6,187 bases of DNA from the NCBI RefSeq assembly GCF_938029485.1, contig NZ_CALHGC010000259.1, positions 1-6,187 on the forward strand, given 5' to 3'. Positions 1 through 4,578 of the stretch are shown one piece after another (position 1 is the first letter of the stretch; the number at the start of each line of letters is the position of its first letter). The translations under genes were made by a program, and so were the position numbers. The notes beneath the pieces were generated by a model, which did not search any database, was not told where the DNA came from, and saw nothing but the letters and a program-made list of their open reading frames with translations. The stretch is from an uncultured Treponema sp. GTDB lineage: Bacteria > Spirochaetota > Spirochaetia > Treponematales > Treponemataceae.

Positions 1-228
1 ATATTTTACCCAAAAACGGAAACGGAACTCTATAATATATGCAAAAAAGCGCATACTATTAAAGCTGTTCTCCATGATAAGACTGTTATAGAAGGAACCG
101 TATACGGTTTTACATGGGCGGTCAACAACGAACCAGAAATAGCAGATATTGATATAAAGCTTGCAAATGGGCAATTAGCCGGAGCCTTTTTAGACGAAAT
201 AGAGAGCATCGAGGTCTTAGAAGGATAA
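1..228 (+). CDS. C-terminal part of a small unrecognised phage protein (5' end outside window)
   Basis: The frame beginning at base 1 is open for 75 codons and stops with TAA at 226-228; its start lies upstream of the window. The visible part reads as alternating beta strands with short acidic turns (HTIKAVLHDKTVIEGTVYGF, then EIADIDIKLANG, then LDEIESIEVLEG). This pattern recalls small SH3-like or Sm-like barrels encoded in many phage genomes, but I do not recognise a named family. A strong ribosome binding site for the next ORF begins two bases after its stop, so the two genes are probably in one transcript. Coding is supported by open length, sensible amino-acid composition and the tight junction downstream. 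Function unknown. Confidence 0.6.
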   Translation: MFYPKTETELYNICKKAHTIKAVLHDKTVIEGTVYGFTWAVNNEPEIADIDIKLANGQLAGAFLDEIESIEVLEG

Positions 229-242
229 GAGGGAGGTGTAGG

Positions 243-356
243 ATGTCAGATAAGCTCTTAACAAAGAATTTCAATTTTATCGGTTTTGGCGTATTAAATG
301 TTACGATGGTCGGCAGCGGTGCGGAGCTGGCATTACAGCTGAAAAATCATATATAG
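243..356 (+). CDS. Small hypothetical protein, 37 aa
   Basis: An ATG at 243 follows GGGAGGT (231-237) at a five-base spacing, a strong ribosome binding site, and the frame stops with TAG at 354-356. The product (MSDKLLTKNF..., ending LQLKNHI) has a mildly hydrophobic, glycine-containing middle (residues 12-31) that is too polar to be a confident membrane segment. It follows the preceding gene by 14 bases and ends 8 bases before the converging gene on the other strand. It may be a complete small phage protein, or the stump of a longer gene cut where the reverse-oriented block begins. The sequence alone does not decide. Function unknown. Confidence 0.45.
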   Translation: MSDKLLTKNFNFIGFGVLNVTMVGSGAELALQLKNHI

Positions 357-364
357 ACCTTTTG

Positions 365-531
365 CTATTCTTCTATCTGCTTCGCAATTTTATCAAAATC
401 GATGCCTATATCTTTAACGACTCGAATAACATCCCTAAGAATATCGACAGTTAGCGGCCATCAGCTTCAATATTGATAATACCAAGCGCTTCTATTTCCT
501 TTTGTAGCGCTGCCCTATCAGTCTTATTCAT
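365..531 (-). pseudogene. Small hypothetical gene broken by a one-base frameshift
   Basis: On the - strand an ATG at 531-529 follows an AAGGA ribosome binding site that overlaps the stop of the upstream gene. It reads 26 residues (MNKTDRAALQKEIEALG...) and stops with TAA at 453-451. In the -1 frame, starting immediately before that stop, another 30 codons run to TAG at 367-365 (PLTVDILRDVIRVVKDIG... ending KQIEE). Joined, the halves give a charged, probably helical protein of about 55 residues. The total span of 167 bases is one short of a multiple of three. No slippery heptamer is visible at the junction (GATGGCCGCTAA), so a one-base deletion or a sequencing error is more likely than programmed frameshifting. 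Function unknown. Confidence 0.45.
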
Positions 532-543
532 GTATTACAATCC

Positions 544-1044
544 TTACCCATCCCGCAAAGAACCTTCCAGAAAGACAGCACAGTCAAACTCGTAATCATC
601 TTTTTCAGAGGAAATGCCGACATCTCCGAGTATTTCTTGTACGCGCATACAGCGCCGGAGTGCGTTACAGCGTTCACGGTAGTCGTATATTCCTTCCTCG
701 TCAAAAACTGCATCAATATCGTGCTGGGAAGTGCAGGTATTGAGCTTTTCAAGAATCCGGTTATCAGCTTCACTTAACGGCTTTTTTACCAATCCTAACT
801 TTTCATAGAAGGGAGTAAGCCGCCAATAGCCGGTGATAAAATGGCAGAGCGTAAATTCATACAACTGCTCATCTGTCGGAGGCGTTGAGGGGCTAAAAAA
901 ATAAGACGGCGCATACATCGCATAGGTCAAGTACCGCTGCTTTTCTTGTATATCAGTAATGCCGAAGTGAACAAACACAACGGCTATTTGTTCTGTGCTT
1001 TTGCATTCCCGTAATGCCCCGATGATGCGCTTATCAAAAGTCAT
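544..1044 (-). CDS. Hypothetical protein, 166 aa, with an internal duplication
   Basis: The ATG at 1044-1042 follows AAGGA at a nine-base spacing, and the stop is TAA at 546-544. No family is recognised, and there is no signal peptide or membrane segment, so the protein is probably cytoplasmic. Residues 6-43 and 96-133 align without gaps at an offset of exactly 90 residues, with about 14 identities in 38 positions. Shared positions include R-I, L, C, S, I, V-F, G-I-x-D, E, L and the final M. The protein is therefore two copies of a helical module joined by an aromatic-rich linker (about 44-95, with YFFSPS and HFITGYW). It is preceded by its own candidate promoter and a structured leader, so it may be expressed separately from the lysis genes upstream. 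Confidence 0.72.
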   Translation of the reverse strand: MTFDKRIIGALRECKSTEQIAVVFVHFGITDIQEKQRYLTYAMYAPSYFFSPSTPPTDEQLYEFTLCHFITGYWRLTPFYEKLGLVKKPLSEADNRILEKLNTCTSQHDIDAVFDEEGIYDYRERCNALRRCMRVQEILGDVGISSEKDDYEFDCAVFLEGSLRDG

Positions 1045-1074
1045 TTATGTTATTCCTTAATAATATTTGGGAAA

Positions 1075-1160
1075 GATATGCCCTTACATCCAAAATAAGG
1101 AACTTTGATTTTTAAGGGTAAGGGCGTATCGTTTGTACGTTGTAGTTCAAAGTTCTTATT
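1075..1160 (-). promoter_or_regulatory. Leader with two interleaved inverted repeats (pseudoknot or alternative hairpins)
   Basis: Pair A is GATATGCCCTTAC (1075-1087) with GTAAGGGCGTATC (1118-1130): 13 positions, one of them a G-U wobble. Pair B is AATAAGGAACTTTGA (1094-1108) with TCAAAGTTCTTATT (1147-1160), one bulged G. The order along the DNA is A, B, A', B', so the two stems either form an H-type pseudoknot or exclude each other as an attenuator would. On the - strand this sits between a TATAAT box and the ribosome binding site of the gene starting at 1044. That suggests a cis-regulatory 5' leader, though an operator array is also possible. The structure is seen directly; the function is inferred. 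Confidence 0.5.
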
Positions 1161-1162
1161 GC

Positions 1163-1189
1163 ATTATAAAACCGTACGGCAACTGTAAA
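1163..1189 (-). promoter_or_regulatory. Candidate promoter for the gene at 544-1044
   Basis: On the - strand a perfect -10 hexamer TATAAT (1168-1163) lies 15 bases from TTTACA (1189-1184), which matches the -35 consensus at five of six positions. The spacing is slightly short. Transcription would begin near 1156, at the first arm of the interleaved inverted repeats, giving a leader of roughly 110 bases before the ATG at 1044. Part of the -35 element lies inside the hairpin at 1179-1207. Confidence 0.45.
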
Positions 1190-1207
1190 GTAATACTTGA
1201 CAGTTGC
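1179..1207 (-). terminator. Hairpin downstream of the lysis genes, possible terminator
   Basis: GCAACTGT (1179-1186) and ACAGTTGC (1200-1207) form eight pairs. An inner AAGT/ACTT stem closes on a three-base loop after one mismatch. It lies 18 bases beyond the stop of the last lysis gene (1225). On the - strand it is followed by a small palindrome, CCGTACGG (1179-1172), and then TTTTAT, a short U-tract set a little far from the stem. It could end the lysis transcript. It also overlaps the -35 element of the next promoter, so it could instead be an operator. Confidence 0.4.
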
Positions 1208-1224
1208 GCTTTCATATTCAGACT

Positions 1225-1725
1225 CTAGGGAGGGCGAAAAAGGCTGAACTTAAGCTTTACTGCGTATTTCATGCCTGTTATTACTCCGATGATTAGCAGA
1301 ACTGCAGAAAGAATGATAATAGTAATCGTCCTGCGATGGAGTTTATCTTTTTGTTTATCAATGATCGCTTGCTGATCCGCTATTTGCCTTGCCGCCTCTT
1401 TTTCGTATGCGTTGTAGGATTGCCGTAAGCGCTTCAAGGTCTGCCTCTCCGTCTGTAATTGACTGTTTAAGCTGTTCGCTGTGCTCTCGGCTTGCTGCAA
1501 TTTCTCGGTTAAGCTGTTCGCTTTCAGTTCTTGCGCCTTCAATCGCTCCGTTAAGGCGTTCGCTTGCAATAGCAGATTCTGCCTGCTTATCTGCAAGTTC
1601 TCCGAGATTTTCTCTAACTGTATAAGCTCCGCTTCCGTTATTACGTATTCCTGCTCTTGTGCAGCAGCCGGAAAGGGTAAACAGCCATAAACACATAAAA
1701 CAAGCAATAAAAGCATTTTTTTCAT
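1225..1725 (-). CDS. Signal-peptide, coiled-coil, C-terminal-TM protein; spanin candidate, 166 aa
   Basis: The start is ATG at 1725-1723 (MKKMLLLLV...) and the stop TAG at 1227-1225. Residues 1-22 form a signal peptide with a typical signal peptidase I site after Ala20-Ala21-Ala22; Cys15 in VYGC is a relaxed lipobox alternative. Residues about 31-128 are a long polar coiled coil rich in Leu, Gln, Lys and Glu. Residues 133-152 form one hydrophobic helix (TITIIILSAVLLIIGVITGM), followed by a basic tail. The expected topology is a periplasmic coiled coil anchored in the inner membrane by its C-terminus, the reverse of lambda Rz. If Cys15 is lipidated, it would instead match a unimolecular spanin such as T1 gp11. 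It follows the endolysin gene and overlaps the lipoprotein gene in another frame, which argues for a role in outer-membrane disruption at lysis. The spanin role is inferred. Confidence 0.62.
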   Translation of the reverse strand: MKKMLLLLVLCVYGCLPFPAAAQEQEYVITEAELIQLEKISENLQISRQNLLLQANALTERLKAQELKANSLTEKLQQAESTANSLNSQLQTERQTLKRLRQSYNAYEKEAARQIADQQAIIDKQKDKLHRRTITIIILSAVLLIIGVITGMKYAVKLKFSLFRPP

Positions 1726-1732
1726 GCATCAT
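1358..1732 (-). CDS. Overlapping lipoprotein, o-spanin (Rz1-like) candidate, 124 aa
   Basis: The frame starts at ATG 1732-1730 (a second ATG is at 1729) and lies one base out of frame with the 1225-1725 gene over about 368 bases. It has a textbook lipoprotein signal: a charged start, hydrophobic residues 7-20, then the lipobox Leu20-Ser21-Gly22-Cys23. The mature part is a short polar linker and a predicted helix of about 75 residues rich in Glu, Ala, Leu and Gln (from YTVRENLGEL to LQRIRKRGG). Its first ATG shares a base with the endolysin stop (TAATG), implying translational coupling, and GGGAG (1740-1736) serves it and the other frame. A chance antiphase ORF would not be expected to carry a perfect lipobox. 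This matches the Rz/Rz1 nested layout. It is a candidate o-spanin, not proven. Confidence 0.6.
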   Translation of the reverse strand: MMHEKNAFIACFMCLWLFTLSGCCTRAGIRNNGSGAYTVRENLGELADKQAESAIASERLNGAIEGARTESEQLNREIAASREHSEQLKQSITDGEADLEALTAILQRIRKRGGKANSGSASDH

Positions 1733-2184
1733 TATCTCCCTTGCATAAGCTCAAAGTGTGGGTTATCCCAACCCTTACCCCACACCTGTCCGTATCCCCC
1801 AGCGCACCAGTCAAGCCCGCATTCTTCGCCGATAGTGCCGATTTCTTTCCATACCTGCTCCGGTGCATTCCACCAGACACGACCCTCTTTTACCGGCGCA
1901 ATATCAACAGCATTGCCGCCAAAATGCCTTGACTGCGTCGTCTTTGTTACAATGCGCTTATTTTCCGCTTCCGTTAAAAGGTACAGCCCCGCTTTTTTGC
2001 GCAAGGCGTTCACATCCTCAAGCGGCTTGCGTCCTTGTGCATAATAGGCAAGCTGTGTATCGACCGTTCGCTCTGTTTCAAGTACGATAACCGCTATGCC
2101 GCGCTTTCTTAGCTCTGCTAAAAAATCTCGTGTCCGTTTTGCCAGCTCAGGCTTGAGCCGATCAATATCCCGTATTGCAGCCAT
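1732..2184 (-). CDS. Endolysin: M15-family zinc peptidoglycan endopeptidase, 150 aa
   Basis: This enzyme should cleave peptide bonds in peptidoglycan, by analogy L-Ala-D-Glu as in the T5 endolysin (M15C), although D-Ala-D-Ala or another specificity cannot be excluded. Visible motifs are S85-x-H87-x2-G-x-A92-x-D94 and D140-N-P-H143-F. His87, Asp94 and His143 are the expected zinc ligands, and Asp140, three residues before His143, matches the catalytic acid position of T5-type enzymes. The length is typical for a single-domain phage M15 peptidase, with no cell-wall-binding domain. There is no signal peptide, so a holin is needed for export. The start is firm: AGGAGG (2197-2192) lies seven bases upstream of ATG 2184. 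It sits between the one-TM protein and the two spanin-like genes, a normal lysis-cassette position. Confidence 0.88.
   Translation of the reverse strand: MAAIRDIDRLKPELAKRTRDFLAELRKRGIAVIVLETERTVDTQLAYYAQGRKPLEDVNALRKKAGLYLLTEAENKRIVTKTTQSRHFGGNAVDIAPVKEGRVWWNAPEQVWKEIGTIGEECGLDWCAGGYGQVWGKGWDNPHFELMQGR
1736..1740 (-). promoter_or_regulatory. Ribosome binding site shared by two overlapping frames
   Basis: GGGAG on the - strand lies inside the last codons of the endolysin gene. It is 3 and 6 bases from the two ATGs of the lipoprotein frame (1732, 1729) and 10 bases from the ATG of the coiled-coil/TM frame (1725). No other Shine-Dalgarno element precedes the second frame, so one site appears to load ribosomes into both. 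Confidence 0.5.
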
Positions 2185-2205
2185 CTTTAAACCTCCTAAA
2201 ATCTG

Positions 2206-2244
2206 TTAGTCGTTGTATTTTTCTACGAACTGTTCCAGTGTCAT
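2206..2244 (-). CDS. 12-codon mini-ORF between the TM protein and endolysin genes
   Basis: ATG at 2244-2242 overlaps the TGA of the upstream gene as ATGA. It reads MTLEQFVEKYND and stops with TAA at 2208-2206, 21 bases before the endolysin start. The coupled start suggests it may be translated by reinitiation. The peptide resembles the first residues of some phage CHAP/amidase endolysins, so it may be the stump of a lost lysin, or a coupling leader. No function is claimed. Confidence 0.25.
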   Translation of the reverse strand: MTLEQFVEKYND

Positions 2245-3020
2245 GCATATACATCCTGCTCTATACATAATGCTTTCAGGTACCCGATATTCTTTTTGAT
2301 GGGATAATCAATACAGATTTCTTTATACTCCGGTAAGAGAAATGCCGATTGTTCAGCCTTATACATTGCAATTTTTTCTTTTATCCGTCGTCCGATAATC
2401 CGTATCATTTCATCCGCCCACTCATTGACGATGCGTTCTATCTGCGGGGCGATTTCTTTCCATGAAGGATACTTTTCAACGCCGCACGGAACAGCGTAAA
2501 TCTTATTTAAAAAATGCTTGTAGTCAGTTTCGATACGATAGAGAATGTCGGCGATATAGCCTTTCCGTTCTGTTGCCGTAAGGCGCTCCCGCATACAGTT
2601 ATAATCGACTTTTTCTTGCAATACGTCTTTTATCAATTCAACAACAGAAAGCATCGGCATCTCGCATTTTACGAAGGGTAGAAAGATTTCTTTGATTGTG
2701 CCGTTAATCCGGCGTATTACCCGCCGCTCGTCTGCCTTTGTTTTTTCGTCTATTTCTCCAGATTGACGGAATAACTTCTTGCGGTATTCTTCATCATGGA
2801 GCCGGTCTTTTTCTTTTTTCTCTATATCCGCTTTGAATACCTCTAGCCTACCGTCTACATTTTTTTCAAGATCACCGACGATAAGACTCTTATCATCGAC
2901 GTCAAGCTTCACGCCCTTTTTTATTGCTTTATGCAACAAAATAAAAATAAGCACTGCGATAAATGCTATGACAATCCATCCTGCCAGCGGAATGTTTCCT
3001 GCCTGTTCCATAAATTTCAA
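2241..3020 (-). CDS. One-TM protein with a large cytoplasmic helical domain, possible holin, 259 aa
   Basis: The first gene of the reverse-oriented lysis block. The track start is TTG 3020, four bases after AAGGGG; an in-frame ATG at 3011 (13 bases away) would give 256 residues. Counting from TTG, residues 12-29 are a single hydrophobic helix (LAGWIVIAFIAVLIFILL) followed by KAIKKG. The positive-inside rule therefore puts the short N-terminus outside and the rest in the cytoplasm. Residues about 47-105 are highly charged and probably coiled-coil; the remainder looks helical and has no recognisable motif. No other membrane protein precedes the endolysin, so this is the only visible holin candidate. 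At about 256 residues it is much larger than usual one-TM holins, so the assignment is weak. It could instead be a structural or accessory membrane protein. Confidence 0.65.
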   Translation of the reverse strand: MKFMEQAGNIPLAGWIVIAFIAVLIFILLHKAIKKGVKLDVDDKSLIVGDLEKNVDGRLEVFKADIEKKEKDRLHDEEYRKKLFRQSGEIDEKTKADERRVIRRINGTIKEIFLPFVKCEMPMLSVVELIKDVLQEKVDYNCMRERLTATERKGYIADILYRIETDYKHFLNKIYAVPCGVEKYPSWKEIAPQIERIVNEWADEMIRIIGRRIKEKIAMYKAEQSAFLLPEYKEICIDYPIKKNIGYLKALCIEQDVYA

Positions 3021-3051
3021 AAAGCCCCTTTCTTACTTACAAAGTGTTATC

Positions 3052-3081
3052 AGCATAAAAGAAAAGCAATACGTAACGCAA
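3052..3081 (-). promoter_or_regulatory. Candidate promoter for the lysis block
   Basis: On the - strand TTGCGT (3081-3076) lies 18 bases from TATGCT (3057-3052), and transcription would start near 3045, ahead of the one-TM gene. Each hexamer is only a partial match to consensus (three and four of six), which would fit a late promoter needing an activator. The -35 element lies inside one arm of the inverted repeat described for this region. Confidence 0.35.
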
Positions 3082-3148
3082 ATCAGCAGAGATAAAAATA
3101 AATTTTTTAAATATTTTCTTTTTTTTTACGTTCAAAATTTGTGTTACG
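3072..3148. repeat. Inverted repeat in the divergent lysis/head intergenic region
   Basis: CGTAACGCAAAT (3072-3083) and ATTTGTGTTACG (3137-3148) are inverted copies differing at one position. They are separated by 53 bases of very AT-rich DNA that includes a run of nine T (3119-3127). Read outward, each arm carries a TTGYGT element with an 18-base spacer to a -10-like box, so the repeat looks like paired regulator-binding or -35 sites. A weaker GTGTTA copy is at 3044-3049. The intergenic region 3021-3198 holds no supported gene. Confidence 0.5.
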
Positions 3149-3168
3149 CACCCACAATTATTTACAAT
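3139..3168 (+). promoter_or_regulatory. Candidate promoter for the head genes
   Basis: TTGTGT (3139-3144) lies 18 bases before TACAAT (3163-3168), which matches the -10 consensus at five of six positions. Transcription would start near 3175, just ahead of the ribosome binding site AGAGGTGA (3188-3195) of the protease-scaffold gene. The -35 lies in the inverted-repeat arm, mirroring the promoter on the other strand. Confidence 0.38.
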
Positions 3169-3198
3169 ACCAACCGTACCACAAAAAGAGGTGATGAC

Positions 3199-4563
3199 AT
3201 GGGGAAGTCTGGAAAAAACACATATACGCAAAAACCGCTTTTTACTGATCCTGCGCAAACTCCGTTTGTATCGATTGAGGCTGTGGGTGAAATGCTTTCC
3301 GAAGTGGAAGCAAAGACAATAATGAGCCGCATTCGCTTAAATCCGCTTGCGACACCTGAAATGATTGCAGCGCTCAAAGGGGATGTCGATCCGCTCGACT
3401 GTATTTTTGCCGTTGAATACCGCAAGAGTAAAAGCGGCGTTGAATATCTCGATGCTGCGTATGAACACATTGTCGAAACGATTTTGACCAGTGCGGTTTT
3501 TATTCCTTCCGGCTATGGGCATCAGTCGCAAGAAGCATTTTTCTATGAAGGGAGAGATCTGTACGGAACGGTTATCGGCGCATTGCTCGATAAAGAGGCG
3601 GGGAAAGTCTATTACCGCATTATTCCTGATAAGGGAGAGCACGCGGAAAAAATCCGGCGGTGGCTTAAAAATAAGCAAATCAATGCGGTGTCTATTTGGG
3701 GCATTCCGACCTATGCGGATGAAAGGAAAAAGACAGTTATTGATTACGCCTTGCGCTCTGTTGATTTTGTGCCGCCCTTGTCTGAGGGACAACATAATGA
3801 AAGCGCAATCGGGCAGATGGCGGGTATGAGCTTTAATGAGCAGGAAAGAAAAATCCGTGATGCCTTGCGAGAGCGGTACAAAGACTATGTTTTTACGGAA
3901 GATTTTTATGATGATTATGTCATCGGTGAATATAAAAATCGGTTGTATAAAATTCCGTATAGCATACAAAACGATACGGTTATATTCGGGGCGGCTCAAA
4001 AGGTGCGTCGCGTTGTTGAATATAAACACGAGGAGGTAGAAATGGAACTGACAAGTATAGCAAATGATGAGCTTACGGCAGAAATCGCACGGAGAACAAA
4101 AACGGGGCTTTTGTCTGCTCAAGCCGTTGCAGGGGAAATGGGGGTAAAACTGGAAGATGCTCAAAAGATGAAAGACTTGGAAGCGGCTTCAAGTGAACTT
4201 GCCGAACTCAAAAAAGCTGCCGGAGAAATGGCGGTTACCGATGCGATTGCTTTTGCCAAAAAAGCGAAGGAAGAAGAAAAAGCGGAGGCGGCAAAAAAAG
4301 CATTTGGCGAAATGGTTGAGGCGGTTAAGGCAGAAAAAGGCCTAACCAAAGACGGTAAACCCATCGGTGAAATGGCTGCAATGGTCGATAAATTCTGTCA
4401 TTTTGAAGCCGGTATGAGTAAAGCGCAAATTGCCGGAGAAATGGATCGCGTAATGAATGATTCGGACATTCAAAGGCTCGTACAAGGGAAAACCGCAACT
4501 ACCCCGGTTGGTCAGATGGCTGGTGCGGCCGCAAAAAGTGAGCCGGAAGTGTACAAAATCTAA
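3199..4563 (+). CDS. Prohead protease fused to a scaffold, 454 aa
   Basis: The ATG at 3199 follows AGAGGTGA at a three-base gap; the longer open frame upstream overlaps the divergent gene and is rejected. Residues about 33-200 look like an assemblin-fold serine protease. His108 (GYGH), Ser165 (NAVSIWG) and Asp189 (SVDFVPP) have spacings like the His, Ser and third triad residue of herpes/HK97-type proteases, and the last two segments resemble the VSIG and EVSLV motifs of phage proteases. Residues 208-281 form a small linker domain (DDYVIGEYKNRLYKIPYSI). Residues 282-454 are charged, helical and Ala/Glu/Lys rich, as scaffolds are. Gly-Glu/Gln-Met recurs at 30, 205, 312, 342, 370, 390, 413 and 438, the likely self-cleavage sites. 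The decoration and capsid genes follow, as expected for a head operon. The protease family is inferred from motifs; the exact triad is unproven. Confidence 0.8.
   Translation: MGKSGKNTYTQKPLFTDPAQTPFVSIEAVGEMLSEVEAKTIMSRIRLNPLATPEMIAALKGDVDPLDCIFAVEYRKSKSGVEYLDAAYEHIVETILTSAVFIPSGYGHQSQEAFFYEGRDLYGTVIGALLDKEAGKVYYRIIPDKGEHAEKIRRWLKNKQINAVSIWGIPTYADERKKTVIDYALRSVDFVPPLSEGQHNESAIGQMAGMSFNEQERKIRDALRERYKDYVFTEDFYDDYVIGEYKNRLYKIPYSIQNDTVIFGAAQKVRRVVEYKHEEVEMELTSIANDELTAEIARRTKTGLLSAQAVAGEMGVKLEDAQKMKDLEAASSELAELKKAAGEMAVTDAIAFAKKAKEEEKAEAAKKAFGEMVEAVKAEKGLTKDGKPIGEMAAMVDKFCHFEAGMSKAQIAGEMDRVMNDSDIQRLVQGKTATTPVGQMAGAAAKSEPEVYKI
4042..4563 (+). CDS. Scaffold made from an internal in-frame start, 173 aa
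   Basis: Inside the protease-scaffold frame, AGGAGGT (4031-4037) is followed four bases later by ATG 4042, which is codon 282 (MELTSIANDELTAEI...). This is as strong a ribosome binding site as those of the separate genes in this operon. The start falls where the protein changes from a folded linker domain to Ala/Glu/Lys-rich helix. The product would be the scaffold alone, made in excess over the protease fusion, as with lambda C/Nu3 and herpesvirus UL26/UL26.5. It contains six Gly-Glu/Gln-Met sites about 20-30 residues apart, so proteolysis would reduce it to small peptides that can leave the shell. Expression from this start is inferred. Confidence 0.6.
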   Translation: MELTSIANDELTAEIARRTKTGLLSAQAVAGEMGVKLEDAQKMKDLEAASSELAELKKAAGEMAVTDAIAFAKKAKEEEKAEAAKKAFGEMVEAVKAEKGLTKDGKPIGEMAAMVDKFCHFEAGMSKAQIAGEMDRVMNDSDIQRLVQGKTATTPVGQMAGAAAKSEPEVYKI

Positions 4564-4578
4564 ACGAGGAGGTGTGAT

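Noticed and set aside
451..460. Programmed -1 frameshifting in the small gene at 365-531
   Set aside because: The overlap GATGGCCGCTAA has no X-XXY-YYZ slippery heptamer and no clear stimulatory stem just downstream.
1197..1202. Perfect TTGACA on the + strand as a promoter
   Set aside because: No -10-like box lies 16-18 bases downstream, and no + strand gene follows; the hexamer is part of the hairpin stem.
1389..1690. Two + strand frames opposite the spanin-like genes
   Set aside because: They are Ser/Ala/Cys-rich mirror images of coiled-coil codons with no ribosome binding site or family features.
2779..3198. N-terminal extension of the protease-scaffold frame back to 2779
   Set aside because: It runs antisense through the divergent one-TM gene and across the AT-rich promoter region, is rich in Ser and Phe, and lacks a ribosome binding site; the ATG at 3199 has a good one.
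3337..4164. Long - strand frame opposite the protease gene
   Set aside because: Composition (many Ile, Phe, Asn, Arg and Cys) is typical of an antisense shadow, there is no ribosome binding site, and the + strand gene is clearly real.
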